From assembly GCA_017983515.1 (NCBI GenBank), contig JAGOBF010000010.1:56591-120590 (forward strand): 64,000 nucleotides of DNA. Reading direction: 5' to 3'. Made by a program: the position numbers and the translations under genes. Positions 17,122-25,781 of the stretch are shown here, one piece after another (the first letter of the stretch is position 1; every line of letters starts with the position of its first letter). The notes beneath the pieces are model-generated. The model searched no databases, was not told the DNA's origin, and saw only the letters and a list, made by a program, of their open reading frames with translations. This DNA is from Promineifilum sp. GTDB lineage: Bacteria; Chloroflexota; Anaerolineae; Promineifilales; Promineifilaceae.

Positions 17122-19380
17122 ATGAGCCAAACAGTCTTGCACCAATTCTTGCCCGGCGCTCGCTCAGGCGACGCGATCACCGATCAGGCGCTGATGATGC
17201 GCGGTTGGCTGCGAGACATGGGCTACACCTCGAATATATTCGCCCAACACATCGACCCTGACGTGGAGGCGGAGATCCTGCCCCTGAGCCGGCACCGCCG
17301 CGCGCCGGACGAGACGTGGGCCATTTATCATCACAGCATCGGCTCCGACGTGCCCGCCTTTCTGAAGAGCCGGAAGCTGCAGCTCATTCTGATCTATCAC
17401 AATATCACGCCGCCGGAATTTTTCGCCGGCGTCGATCCGCTGATGGCCTATCAACTGCGGCTCGGTCACGCCCAACTGGCGGAGTTGCGACCCATCACCT
17501 CGCTGGCCCTGGCGGACTCTTCTTTTAATGCGATTGACTTGCGGATGGCCGGTTATGAAAATCGGGCCGTCTTGCCGATCACGCTCCAGCCCCGGCGTTA
17601 CGACATCGCGGTCAATCCCGATCTGGCGGCCAAACTGGCGACCAGCGGGCCCAATTTGCTTTTCATCGGCCGTCTGGCCCCCAACAAGGCGCAGGCCGAT
17701 CTCGTCATCTTGCTCCATTTCCTGCGGCGCATCCATCCCGCCGGACACCTCTATCTGGTCGGAGACCGGGGGGGAATGGGTTACGATGTGTGGCTGGAGC
17801 AGTTGGCCCAGGAGTTGGGCGTGGCCGAGCATGTGACGTTGACGGGCAAGGTATCGCACGAAGATATGATGACGTATCTCAAAGGTGCGGATCTATATGT
17901 CTCCATGAGCGAACACGAGGGGTTTGGGGTTCCACTGATCGAGAGCATGTATCTGGGCCTGCCAGTCATGGCCTATGGTGCCGCGGCCGTCCCCCAAACG
18001 ATGGGCAAGGCGGGGCTGCTCTTCTTCGATAAAAACTATGAGCGCATTGCCGAACTGGCTCATTTGGTGTTGGCCGATGACATGCTGCGCCGGCGAATGA
18101 TCGATGCTCAGCGCTTGCGTGTGCAAGCCTTTCTGGAGCCGAAGGTACGTCTCCAGTTCGAAGCTCATCTGCAAAGGTTGGATGTGCCGCGGCCCAAAAA
18201 GCGAATTGCCGTCGTCGTGCAACGGTACGGCGAGGAAGTGAACGGTGGCGCCGAGGTCCTGGCGCGTCTGCTGGCCGAGCATCTGCTGGAGCTGGGCGAA
18301 GTGCACGTGATCACCACTTGCGCCGTGGATCACCATACCTGGGCCAACAGCTACCCGCCGGGCGAAGACCAGCTCAACGGCGTCACCATCCACCGCTTCA
18401 CAGTGGATGCGCCGCGCGTGCCCGACTTTCTCCAGAAAACGAAAGCTCTCCTCGAGAATGATGCGCACACGCTTTTCGATGAAGTGCAGTGGATCATGGA
18501 TCAAGGCCCTTACTCCGATGACCTGCTGAATTATTTGCGCGACGCTTACCATTTTTTTGACCTGTTCATTTTCTTCACCTATCTCTACGCGCCAACGTAC
18601 TTCGGTTTGCAGCTGGTGTCGGACAAGGCCGTGCTTGTGCCCACCGCCCACGACGAGCCGTATTTACATTTTCCTATCTTCCGCCCTTTGTTCCATCTGC
18701 CGCAGTTTCTCGTCTATAGCACGGAACCAGAGCGGGAATTGGTCAACACGGTGGCGAATAATGAACATGTCCGGCAGATCGTCGCGGGGATGGGCATTAA
18801 TCCGCCGCCCGACGCGTCGGCGGCCCGTTTCCGCGAGAAGTACGGGATCGACGAACCGTTCCTGCTCTATGTCGGCCGCATCGATCAGGGCAAGAACGTG
18901 CCGGGACTGATAGATGATTTCACCCGCTTCCGAGACGAGACCGGCCGGCCGCTGAAGCTGGTGCTCCTCGGCCGGTTGAATATCGACTTGCCGCCCCGCG
19001 CCGACGTGGTATCACTGGGTTTTGTACCGGAGCAGGACAAGTACGACGCCATTGAGGCAGCCGTGGCCCTGGCGATGCCATCGCGCTACGAGAGCTTGTC
19101 CATCGTCTTGCTGGAGGCCTGGGCACAGGCGACAGCCGTGCTCGTGAATGGCTGGAGCGACGTGCTGAGGGATCAGATTCAACGGAGCAATGGCGGCCTG
19201 GCCTACACCGATTACGACGAATTTGCCCAGGCCGTGGGAAGCCTGTTGGACGATGATGCGCTGCGCGCCCGGTTGGGCCGGCAGGGCCAAGCCTACGTGA
19301 CGGATCGATATCAATGGCCGGGCATTATCGCCCAATACCGGATGATCTTTGACGCCGTAACCGGCGGAAGGCAACAATAA
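17122..19380 (+). CDS. Two-domain GT4 glycosyltransferase (fusion of two GT-B enzymes)
   Basis: This 752-aa protein contains two complete GT-B glycosyltransferase units. The first (about 1-350) begins VLHQFLPGARSGDAITDQA and has the donor-site segment MSEHEGFGVPLIESMYLGLPV (E-x7-E). The second (about 362-745) begins RIAVVVQRYGEEVNGGAEVLARLLAEHL and has FLLYVGRIDQGKNV and PSRYESLSIVLLEAWAQ. Bifunctional fusions of this kind add successive sugars in O-antigen-like or exopolysaccharide synthesis. The first unit is clearly paralogous to the next gene at 19388. An ATG at 17122 follows a short GGGCCGGCG-like leader with a weak ribosome-binding site. Confidence 0.9.
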   Translation: MSQTVLHQFLPGARSGDAITDQALMMRGWLRDMGYTSNIFAQHIDPDVEAEILPLSRHRRAPDETWAIYHHSIGSDVPAFLKSRKLQLILIYHNITPPEFFAGVDPLMAYQLRLGHAQLAELRPITSLALADSSFNAIDLRMAGYENRAVLPITLQPRRYDIAVNPDLAAKLATSGPNLLFIGRLAPNKAQADLVILLHFLRRIHPAGHLYLVGDRGGMGYDVWLEQLAQELGVAEHVTLTGKVSHEDMMTYLKGADLYVSMSEHEGFGVPLIESMYLGLPVMAYGAAAVPQTMGKAGLLFFDKNYERIAELAHLVLADDMLRRRMIDAQRLRVQAFLEPKVRLQFEAHLQRLDVPRPKKRIAVVVQRYGEEVNGGAEVLARLLAEHLLELGEVHVITTCAVDHHTWANSYPPGEDQLNGVTIHRFTVDAPRVPDFLQKTKALLENDAHTLFDEVQWIMDQGPYSDDLLNYLRDAYHFFDLFIFFTYLYAPTYFGLQLVSDKAVLVPTAHDEPYLHFPIFRPLFHLPQFLVYSTEPERELVNTVANNEHVRQIVAGMGINPPPDASAARFREKYGIDEPFLLYVGRIDQGKNVPGLIDDFTRFRDETGRPLKLVLLGRLNIDLPPRADVVSLGFVPEQDKYDAIEAAVALAMPSRYESLSIVLLEAWAQATAVLVNGWSDVLRDQIQRSNGGLAYTDYDEFAQAVGSLLDDDALRARLGRQGQAYVTDRYQWPGIIAQYRMIFDAVTGGRQQ

Positions 19381-19387
19381 GGGGCTA

Positions 19388-20479
19388 ATGGCTCAACGTA
19401 TACTGCATCAGTTTGCCGAAGGCGCTTTCGTAGGCGACGCCACCAGCGATCAGGCCTTTATGATTCAGCGATGGTTGCAAGACCTCGGCTTTGTTTCCGA
19501 GATCTATGTCGAGCAATCTCATCCCGAACTGGCCGGCATGATCCATCCCGTGGGCGATTATCGTCCCCATCGCGATGAGAAGTACATCCTGCACCATCAC
19601 GCCATCGGCTCGGCCATCGCCGAGCGAATCAAGACGATCGCTCTGCCCCAAATCCTCATCTATCACAATATCACCCCCACGGAGTTCTACGCCCACTCCA
19701 ACCCGACGTTGGCCCTCTATCTGGATAAGGGACGCCGACAACTGGCGGAAATGGTTCCCCGCACGGCGTTGGCGGTTGGCGATTCCGGCTACAATGAGGC
19801 CGAATTGATCGAAGCGGGATTTTCGCCCACGGGCACACTGCCCATTGTCCTGGACGAAAGCACGTTTGACCAGCCGCTTAACGAGGCCCTGGCGGCACAA
19901 TGCAGCGCGATGCGCCCTCTGATCCTGTTCGTGGGACGTATGGCCCCCAACAAGCGTCAGGAAGACCTGCTCAAGTTGCACTTCTACCTGCACCGATTCG
20001 CCCCGCGTGCTAATCTGGTGTTGGTCGGGAACACCGGCGACCGGGAGTATGTTGACTGGCAGGAGCAGATGGCCAAGGAATTACGGTTGGACGAATCCTC
20101 CATCCACATCGCCGGCCATGTCTCACATCAGGATATGCTCACCTATTATCGTTGCGCCGACGTCTACGTTTCCATGAGCGAGCACGAGGGCTTCGGCAAG
20201 CCGCTCATCGAGAGCATGTATTGCGGGCTGCCGGTCGTGGCCTATGCCTCCAGCGCTGTCCCGGAAACGATGGGCGACGCCGGCATTCTTTTCTACGAGA
20301 AGGACTATGAGGCGCTGGCGGAGTTGGTCGATATCCTCGTGAAAGATGAGGGGTTGCGCGGCCGAATCATCGCCCGCCAAACGTCGCGGGCACAAGACTT
20401 CCTGGAGCCGCAGGTTCGCCGGCAGTTCGAAGCGTATTTGCGCCAACTGGGTTTGCTGCCCGACGGATCGGCCTCATGA
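19388..20479 (+). CDS. GT4 glycosyltransferase, paralogue of the first half of the preceding gene
   Basis: This 363-aa GT-B glycosyltransferase matches the N-terminal half of the 17122 protein along its whole length. Shared features are the start (RILHQFAEGAFVGDATSDQA), the histidine-rich loop (LHHHAIGSAI), ILIYHNITPTEFYA, ILFVGRMAPNKRQEDL and the donor site MSEHEGFGKPLIESMYCGLPV. It lies only 7 nt downstream of that gene, so it is probably a local duplication with later divergence of acceptor or donor choice. It overlaps the next gene by 4 nt (ATGA). Confidence 0.92.
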   Translation: MAQRILHQFAEGAFVGDATSDQAFMIQRWLQDLGFVSEIYVEQSHPELAGMIHPVGDYRPHRDEKYILHHHAIGSAIAERIKTIALPQILIYHNITPTEFYAHSNPTLALYLDKGRRQLAEMVPRTALAVGDSGYNEAELIEAGFSPTGTLPIVLDESTFDQPLNEALAAQCSAMRPLILFVGRMAPNKRQEDLLKLHFYLHRFAPRANLVLVGNTGDREYVDWQEQMAKELRLDESSIHIAGHVSHQDMLTYYRCADVYVSMSEHEGFGKPLIESMYCGLPVVAYASSAVPETMGDAGILFYEKDYEALAELVDILVKDEGLRGRIIARQTSRAQDFLEPQVRRQFEAYLRQLGLLPDGSAS

Positions 20480-21747
20480 GTGCCCGTCCGATGCACGTGG
20501 CCCTGGTCACTCCGGCCTATCCGCCCCTGCCGGGAGGAGGCGAACGCTATGTCGGCGCACTGGCGCGCGGGCTGGTTGCTTCCGGGCTGCGCGTGACAGT
20601 TGTCACCGGCGCAGCCACGGCCGAGTCCGACTTCTGGAACGGCACGGACGGCCGTTCAGATACGGTCGAAGACGGCGTACGGGTGATTCGTCTGCCAGTG
20701 AGCCCCGCGGCCGGCGGCCGCCCGGGTCTCATGCGCCGCCGCAAGTGGATGGTGCTCGTTTCGGCCTTGCCCGGCGATCAGTCGTCGTACCTGTCGGGTC
20801 TGGCCCGCCAATTCCCGGCGATTGAGGGCATCGACGAAGCGTTGGACAGTCTGGAGGCGGTTGATCTTGTCCACGGCTTCAACATATCCTGGGAACATGC
20901 CTTGGTAGCGGCTCATGCCTATAGCCGGCGCGCGGCCGTTCCTCTGGCGATCACCCCGTTTGCCCATCTGGGGGAGTCGAGCCTGGGGCGGGTGGCCCGC
21001 AACTCGACCATGAATCACCAGTTGCGAATACTGCGCCAGGCAGACAAGGTGTTGGTATTGACCCGCATCGAGTCGGACGGGTTGGCGCGCTATCACGTGC
21101 GTCCCGAAAGGCTCGACGTGATGGGCAGCGGCGCCGACCCTATCCCCGATGACTTCACTGATTCGCCCTATTTTGCCGACGATCATCACGAAGCGCGGGG
21201 CAATTTCGGCGTCTACATCGGCCGGCAGTCGTTTGACAAAGGTGCGCTCCATGCCGCCGACGCCGTGCGAATGCTGCGCCGGCGCGGGCGGGACATCGCC
21301 TTGCTGCTGGTCGGCTCATCGACGCCGGAGTTCGAGAAATATCGCCGGCGGCTTTCCCCAGAAGACCAGGCGGCGATCCGGCCGTTGGGCATCATTTCCG
21401 ACCGCGACAAACACGCCGTCCTGAGCCGGGCCAAATTCCTGATGTTGCCTTCGCGCAGCGACTCCTTTGGGATCGTGTTGCTCGAGGCGTGGGCACACGG
21501 TGTGCCGGTCATCGCCGCCCGCGCGGGGGGTATCCCCGGTGTCGTCGGCGACGGCGCGAACGGGCTGCTGGTGCCGTTTGCCGACGTCGACGGCCTGGCT
21601 AACGCCGCCGAACGCCTGATCACCGATGAAGTCTTTGCCCGGCGCATCGGCGAGGCCGGGCGGGAGAAGGTGCGCTCGCACTATTGCTGGGACGTCGTGG
21701 TCGCGCGAGTGTGCGACCAGTATCGCGCTCTCGTGGATGCGAGCTAA
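20476..21747 (+). CDS. GT4 glycosyltransferase
   Basis: This 423-aa protein has the GT4 arrangement: an N-terminal acceptor domain beginning HVALVTPAYPPLPGGGERYV and a C-terminal donor domain with VYIGRQSFDKGALHAADA and PSRSDSFGIVLLEAWAHGVPVI (E-x7-E variant). The glycine-rich N-terminal loop fits retaining transferases of the mannosyl- or glucosyl-type, but the donor is not predictable. The start overlaps the preceding stop (ATGA), so the two are probably translated together. Confidence 0.9.
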   Translation: MSARPMHVALVTPAYPPLPGGGERYVGALARGLVASGLRVTVVTGAATAESDFWNGTDGRSDTVEDGVRVIRLPVSPAAGGRPGLMRRRKWMVLVSALPGDQSSYLSGLARQFPAIEGIDEALDSLEAVDLVHGFNISWEHALVAAHAYSRRAAVPLAITPFAHLGESSLGRVARNSTMNHQLRILRQADKVLVLTRIESDGLARYHVRPERLDVMGSGADPIPDDFTDSPYFADDHHEARGNFGVYIGRQSFDKGALHAADAVRMLRRRGRDIALLLVGSSTPEFEKYRRRLSPEDQAAIRPLGIISDRDKHAVLSRAKFLMLPSRSDSFGIVLLEAWAHGVPVIAARAGGIPGVVGDGANGLLVPFADVDGLANAAERLITDEVFARRIGEAGREKVRSHYCWDVVVARVCDQYRALVDAS

Positions 21748-21757
21748 TCCTCAGGCC

Positions 21758-23047
21758 ATGCGCATTCTCCATATCGTTCATCAGTACGTGCCCGATCACG
21801 TGGCCGGGACGGAGCTGTATACGCAGTCGGTGGCCCGCCGGCAGGCCCAGCGCGGCCATGAGGTCGCGATCTTTACGCCGCTGAATCGGCCGGGCCGGTT
21901 CTCCGGCGCGCCGGACGAGGAAGACGGGGTGCGCGTCTACCGTGTGCCCGTCGGCCAGCGCAGCGCCACGGCCGTGTTTCGCAGCACTTTCGGCCATGCC
22001 GGACTGTCGGCCGCGCTGGAGACCGTTCGGCAACGCGAGGCTCCCGACATCGTCCACCTGCAACACTTGATGGGCCTCCCGGCCGGCGCGGTGCTCCGCC
22101 TGGAGGAAAGCGGCAGCCCCTACGTCATCTCTCTCCATGACTACTGGTACGGTTGCGCCAACGGTCAATTGCTGACCAACGACAGCCACACACTGTGCGC
22201 AGGGCCGGACGCGCGATTCCACAATTGCGGCCGTTGTGCGGTGGCCCGCGCCGGCTTGGCGGCCGGGGCCGGGCTGCTTGGCCCGCTGGCAGCGCCCCTC
22301 ATGCGCCGGCGGGATGAGGTCTTGCGGCCGATCTTCGACGGGGCGCGGCGGATCATGGCCCCTAACGAATTCGTTCGCCAAGTCCACGCCGGCATGGGCT
22401 TTTCCACGGCCCGTGTGGTCATCAATCCGCTGGGCCTGGATCGGCCGCCGGGCCTGGCCGAGCAAATCGCCGGCCACAGGACTGCGCGCATCCCCGGCGA
22501 ACTGAAGCTGGGTTACGTCGGCAGCATCAGCCGGCAGAAAGGACTGCACGTTCTCATCGAAGCGATGAACGAATTGCCGGTAGAAGGTGTCACACTGGAC
22601 ATCTATGGCGATCTGGTGGTCTTCCCGGCATACGTGGCCGAACTGCGCGCTCTGGTCCGTCACCCAGGGATTCGCTTCAACGGCTTGCTGCCGCGCGAGC
22701 GTCTGTGGGCCGTTCTGGGCGATATGGATGCGCTGGTGATGCCCACCCTGTGGTATGAAGCCTCCCCGGCGACCATCCGCGAGGCGTTCGCCGCCGGTTT
22801 GCCGGTGATCGCTTCCGATCTGGGCGCGCCGGGCAGCATGATCCGGCATGGGGTGGACGGCCTGTTGTTTCCGGCGGGAGACGTGGCGGCGTTGCAGGCG
22901 ACCCTGGCGCGGCTGGCGGCCGACCCGGCACGGCTTGACGCGCTGCGGGCCGGCATTCCCCAAGTACGCACGGAGGCCGAGCACGTCAGGCAAATTGATG
23001 ACGTTTATCGCCAAGCGCTGACCCCCCTTGTTCCGTCGTCTCATTAA
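21758..23047 (+). CDS. GT4 glycosyltransferase
   Basis: This 429-aa GT-B enzyme has an N-terminal domain that begins RILHIVHQYVPDHVAGTELYT, followed by LHDYWYGCANGQLL and a cysteine-containing insert (CAGPDARFHNCGRCAVARAG). The insert resembles the zinc-ribbon-like loop found in some GT4 members. The donor domain has LGYVGSISRQKGLHVLIEA and PTLWYEASPATIREAFAAGLPVI. The ATG at 21758 is chosen because it begins at the first beta strand; ATG 21737 would overlap the preceding gene. It is the last of five GT4 genes in this run. Confidence 0.9.
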   Translation: MRILHIVHQYVPDHVAGTELYTQSVARRQAQRGHEVAIFTPLNRPGRFSGAPDEEDGVRVYRVPVGQRSATAVFRSTFGHAGLSAALETVRQREAPDIVHLQHLMGLPAGAVLRLEESGSPYVISLHDYWYGCANGQLLTNDSHTLCAGPDARFHNCGRCAVARAGLAAGAGLLGPLAAPLMRRRDEVLRPIFDGARRIMAPNEFVRQVHAGMGFSTARVVINPLGLDRPPGLAEQIAGHRTARIPGELKLGYVGSISRQKGLHVLIEAMNELPVEGVTLDIYGDLVVFPAYVAELRALVRHPGIRFNGLLPRERLWAVLGDMDALVMPTLWYEASPATIREAFAAGLPVIASDLGAPGSMIRHGVDGLLFPAGDVAALQATLARLAADPARLDALRAGIPQVRTEAEHVRQIDDVYRQALTPLVPSSH

Positions 23048-23060
23048 CGGCGGTGAACCG

Positions 23061-23092
23061 TTGATCGGCAATCGCCCCAAATAGGCTATAAT
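23061..23092 (+). promoter_or_regulatory. Candidate promoter before the ABC permease gene
   Basis: A perfect TATAAT is at 23087-23092. The best upstream hexamer is TTGATC at 23061-23066, but the 20-bp spacing is longer than ideal. It lies in the only sizeable gap of the polysaccharide locus, so internal initiation here is plausible. Confidence 0.4.
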
Positions 23093-23150
23093 CCCGACTT
23101 GTTGCCCACCGGCAACGGCCGCCGAAATCTGAATGGCGGTGGGAGAGCAG

Positions 23151-24053
23151 ATGGATTACGAAAACCGGCCGCGGGTCGACAGCGAAACACCCACCTATTC
23201 TTATAACGCCGGACAACGCCGCGCGGACGGGTGGGGCAAACTCAGGGAGCTACAGCAATATCGTTATTTGCTGCGCAACCTGATTGCACGCGATCTGAAG
23301 GTGCGCTACAAGAACTCGGTTCTGGGCATCCTGTGGAGCGTGCTGAACCCGTTGTTCCTGATGGTCGTCTTCACCGTCGTGTTCTCGGTGCTGGCCGGCA
23401 ACCAGATTCGCGATTACCCCATTTTTGTGTTGACCGGCCTAATCCCCTGGAACTTTTTCAGTGGATCGCTCACCAGCGGGACGACGGCCATCACGGGCAA
23501 TTCGGGACTGGTCAAGAAAGTCTATTTTCCCCGCGAGTTGTTGCCGACGGCGGCCGTGTTGTCCAATCTGGTCAATTTTCTGTTCGCCTTTCTGGTGCTG
23601 ATCGTGTTTCTCTACATTTTCGGCATTGGTCTGACCGTCCATGCCCTATGGGTGCCGCTGATTCTGTTGACCCAAATCATCTTCACGCTGGGCCTGGCCC
23701 TCTTGTTGGGCAGCCTGACTGTCTTCTATCGCGACGTGTTGATGATCCTGGAAGTTGTGATGCTGGCCTGGTTTTTCCTGACGCCCGTCTTCTATTCGCT
23801 GGAAACGTTTGGTCAGTCGTCCACCCTACTGGGAGTCACCTTTGTTCCGGCCCAGCTCTTGCGCTGGATCAATCCCATGGCGTCGATTATCGATGGCTAC
23901 CGGACGGTCCTGTGGGGCACCTACACGAGCAATGGGCCGGTAGCGATGTACCCTCCTTATCTGTTGAGGACGTTTGTAACATCCGTTATCGTCTTCATCA
24001 TCGGGTATGGCGTTTTCAACCGGCTAAACCCGCTGTTTGGTGAGAAACTTTAG
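23151..24053 (+). CDS. ABC-2 type polysaccharide export permease (TagG/Wzm-like)
   Basis: This 300-aa membrane protein has a cytoplasmic N-terminus with the family motif RNLIARDLKVRYKNSVLGILWSVLNPL, then six predicted helices from about residue 64 to 295. This is typical of ABC-2 permeases that export lipid-linked O-antigen or teichoic acid. GGGAG at 23141-23145 favours the ATG at 23151 over ATG 23133. The matching ATP-binding subunit (TagH/Wzt) is not next to it or anywhere in the window and must be encoded elsewhere. Confidence 0.92.
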   Translation: MDYENRPRVDSETPTYSYNAGQRRADGWGKLRELQQYRYLLRNLIARDLKVRYKNSVLGILWSVLNPLFLMVVFTVVFSVLAGNQIRDYPIFVLTGLIPWNFFSGSLTSGTTAITGNSGLVKKVYFPRELLPTAAVLSNLVNFLFAFLVLIVFLYIFGIGLTVHALWVPLILLTQIIFTLGLALLLGSLTVFYRDVLMILEVVMLAWFFLTPVFYSLETFGQSSTLLGVTFVPAQLLRWINPMASIIDGYRTVLWGTYTSNGPVAMYPPYLLRTFVTSVIVFIIGYGVFNRLNPLFGEKL

Positions 24054-24072
24054 CTCACTCTCCGAAATAATC

Positions 24073-25644
24073 ATGAAGTCTGTTCGCCTGGTCTATACCG
24101 CAATGGTCTTGCTGACCGGCTTGCTCCTGAGCAGTTGCAATTCGGGACAACCCACCGTCGTTGTGACTCCATTCCCCACCGGCACGGCGGTCGTGGCTGC
24201 GGCCACGCCTGGAGCGCCCGCGCCCACGCTGGAACCCACGGTCGCGAATACGAACACGGCCGCGCCCACAGTGGTGGACTCGAACGCCGTCGCCGGGACG
24301 GAAACGCCGCCCCCCGCGGACGCCACCGCTACCCCACCGGTCACGGCGACGCCTCGCGCCACGTCAACCCGCAGGCCCACGGCCACGCCCACAAGCCGGC
24401 CGCAAGTCAACCCCACGGCGGCGCTCAACATCACCGGCTCCATGCGTGAGGGAGAACCTACTCCGCCGACGCCGATCCCGTCCCCCGTGCCCCCGTTCGA
24501 ATTGCCGGACGGCACGACCAATATTCTGTTGCTGGGCAAGGACGCCAACGCTGACGGCAGCGACGGCCGCACGGACACGATGATCGTCGTTTCCGTCAAC
24601 GGCCAGACGCGCACCGCCTCGATGATCTCGCTGCCCCGCGACCTTTACGTCTACCTGCCGAACCGCATCATGAGCCGTCTCAATACGGCCATGACGCTGG
24701 GTGGGGTCGAATTGCTGGAGCAGACCATCCTCTATAACTTCGGCATCCCCATCCACTATTACGCCCAGGTCGATTTCGAGGGCTTCAAGCGGGTGGTTGA
24801 CCTGTTGGGCGGCGTGGAGATGGCCGTCAGTTGCCCGTTGGAAGACTGGCGATTGATCTCGCCCGAGCTGGATCCGACGCTGGAGGAGAACTGGGAGCGC
24901 TACAAGCTGGAAGCGGGGATGCACCAGATGGACGGCGATCTGGCGCTGTGGTATGCCCGCTCGCGCCTGACGACGAGCGACTTTGACCGCGGCCGCCGGC
25001 AGCAACAACTCTTGCAGGGGATGCTCGATCAGAGTGTTGACCTGGGCCTGGTGGCGAAGGCGCCGGAACTGTGGAGCGCGTTTAACGAGGTGGTCGATAC
25101 CAACATGGATGTCGGCCGCATCCTGCAACTGGCGGCTATGGCGTCCGACGTGCGCGAAAACGGAATTCAACATCTCTACCTAGCGGGCAAGATGCGCGCC
25201 TGGACGGTGCCCGACAGCGGCGCGGCGGTTCAGCTGCCGGTTTGGGAGGGAGACGGCATGATGAAGGATACCTTTCGCCGTCTGCTTTTGCCTCCGGCTC
25301 TTAATCGGGCCGACCGTGCGCCAATCACCGTCGAGATCATCAACGCCAGCCAATGGCCGGCTCAGGGATTGCTGGCGGCCGATAATCTGGCCTGGTACGG
25401 TTTTGTGCCGGTCATCGGCCAAACGCGCGAAGCGCAAGAGAATTCGGAACTGACCTACTACGGCGACAATTTCAAGGGCTCCTACGACTGGTTGTTTAGC
25501 TGGGTGATGGGTGAGCCCAAGAGCCGCATCCAACTCGTGGACGAAACGTCCGACTACAATTATCGAGTGATCATCGGCAACGATTATAATCCCTGCCGCC
25601 CGGCATTCGAAGCTCCCGAGGCGGACTTGCCGCCGGAAACATGA
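24073..25644 (+). CDS. LytR-CpsA-Psr (LCP) family protein with lipoprotein-type signal
   Basis: This 523-aa protein has a signal peptide that ends in a lipobox-like LLLSSC (Cys about residue 22), then a long Pro/Thr/Ala-rich spacer to about 145. The LCP domain follows: TNILLLGKDANADGSDGRTDTMIVVS, SMISLPRDLYVYLP, RLNTAMTLGG, VDLLGGVEM and the LALWYARSR segment. The C-terminal region (about 415-470, TVEIINASQWPAQGLLAADNL) matches LytR_C. LCP enzymes transfer glycan polymers from lipid carriers to cell-wall acceptors, which fits the end of a polysaccharide locus. ATG 24073 is chosen because it begins the signal peptide. A lipid anchor replaces the usual membrane helix. Confidence 0.88.
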   Translation: MKSVRLVYTAMVLLTGLLLSSCNSGQPTVVVTPFPTGTAVVAAATPGAPAPTLEPTVANTNTAAPTVVDSNAVAGTETPPPADATATPPVTATPRATSTRRPTATPTSRPQVNPTAALNITGSMREGEPTPPTPIPSPVPPFELPDGTTNILLLGKDANADGSDGRTDTMIVVSVNGQTRTASMISLPRDLYVYLPNRIMSRLNTAMTLGGVELLEQTILYNFGIPIHYYAQVDFEGFKRVVDLLGGVEMAVSCPLEDWRLISPELDPTLEENWERYKLEAGMHQMDGDLALWYARSRLTTSDFDRGRRQQQLLQGMLDQSVDLGLVAKAPELWSAFNEVVDTNMDVGRILQLAAMASDVRENGIQHLYLAGKMRAWTVPDSGAAVQLPVWEGDGMMKDTFRRLLLPPALNRADRAPITVEIINASQWPAQGLLAADNLAWYGFVPVIGQTREAQENSELTYYGDNFKGSYDWLFSWVMGEPKSRIQLVDETSDYNYRVIIGNDYNPCRPAFEAPEADLPPET

Positions 25645-25646
25645 CA

Positions 25647-25675
25647 TTGCCCGAATCGCCGGGCGGGGGCATAAT
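25647..25675 (+). promoter_or_regulatory. Candidate promoter of the MFS transporter gene
   Basis: TTGCCC at 25647-25652 and CATAAT at 25670-25675 are 17 bp apart. A transcript from here would cross the terminator hairpin at 25712-25754 before reaching the GTG at 25782. Confidence 0.4.
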
Positions 25676-25711
25676 TCCCGCTGATGAGACCCGCATGAGA
25701 TAAACCAGTGG

Positions 25712-25754
25712 AGGGCGATGGCATGCCGCACGGGCAGCCATCGTCCTTTTTTTG
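25712..25754 (+). terminator. Intrinsic terminator between the LCP and MFS genes
   Basis: Arms 25712-25722 and 25737-25747 pair over 11 bp (one G-U). An inner hairpin (TGCC/GGCA) fills the loop, and a run of eight T begins at 25747. It ends the polysaccharide-locus transcript, or acts as an attenuator if the promoter at 25647 is real. Confidence 0.88.
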
Positions 25755-25781
25755 CAGCCCGGGTCGATTCAGGAGGCAGGA

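Noticed and set aside
25724..25736. Guanidine-II (mini-ykkC) hairpin because of an ACGG in the loop region
   Set aside because: Only one hairpin is present, and its best fold has a five-base GCACG loop, not the paired ACGR tetraloops of that class.
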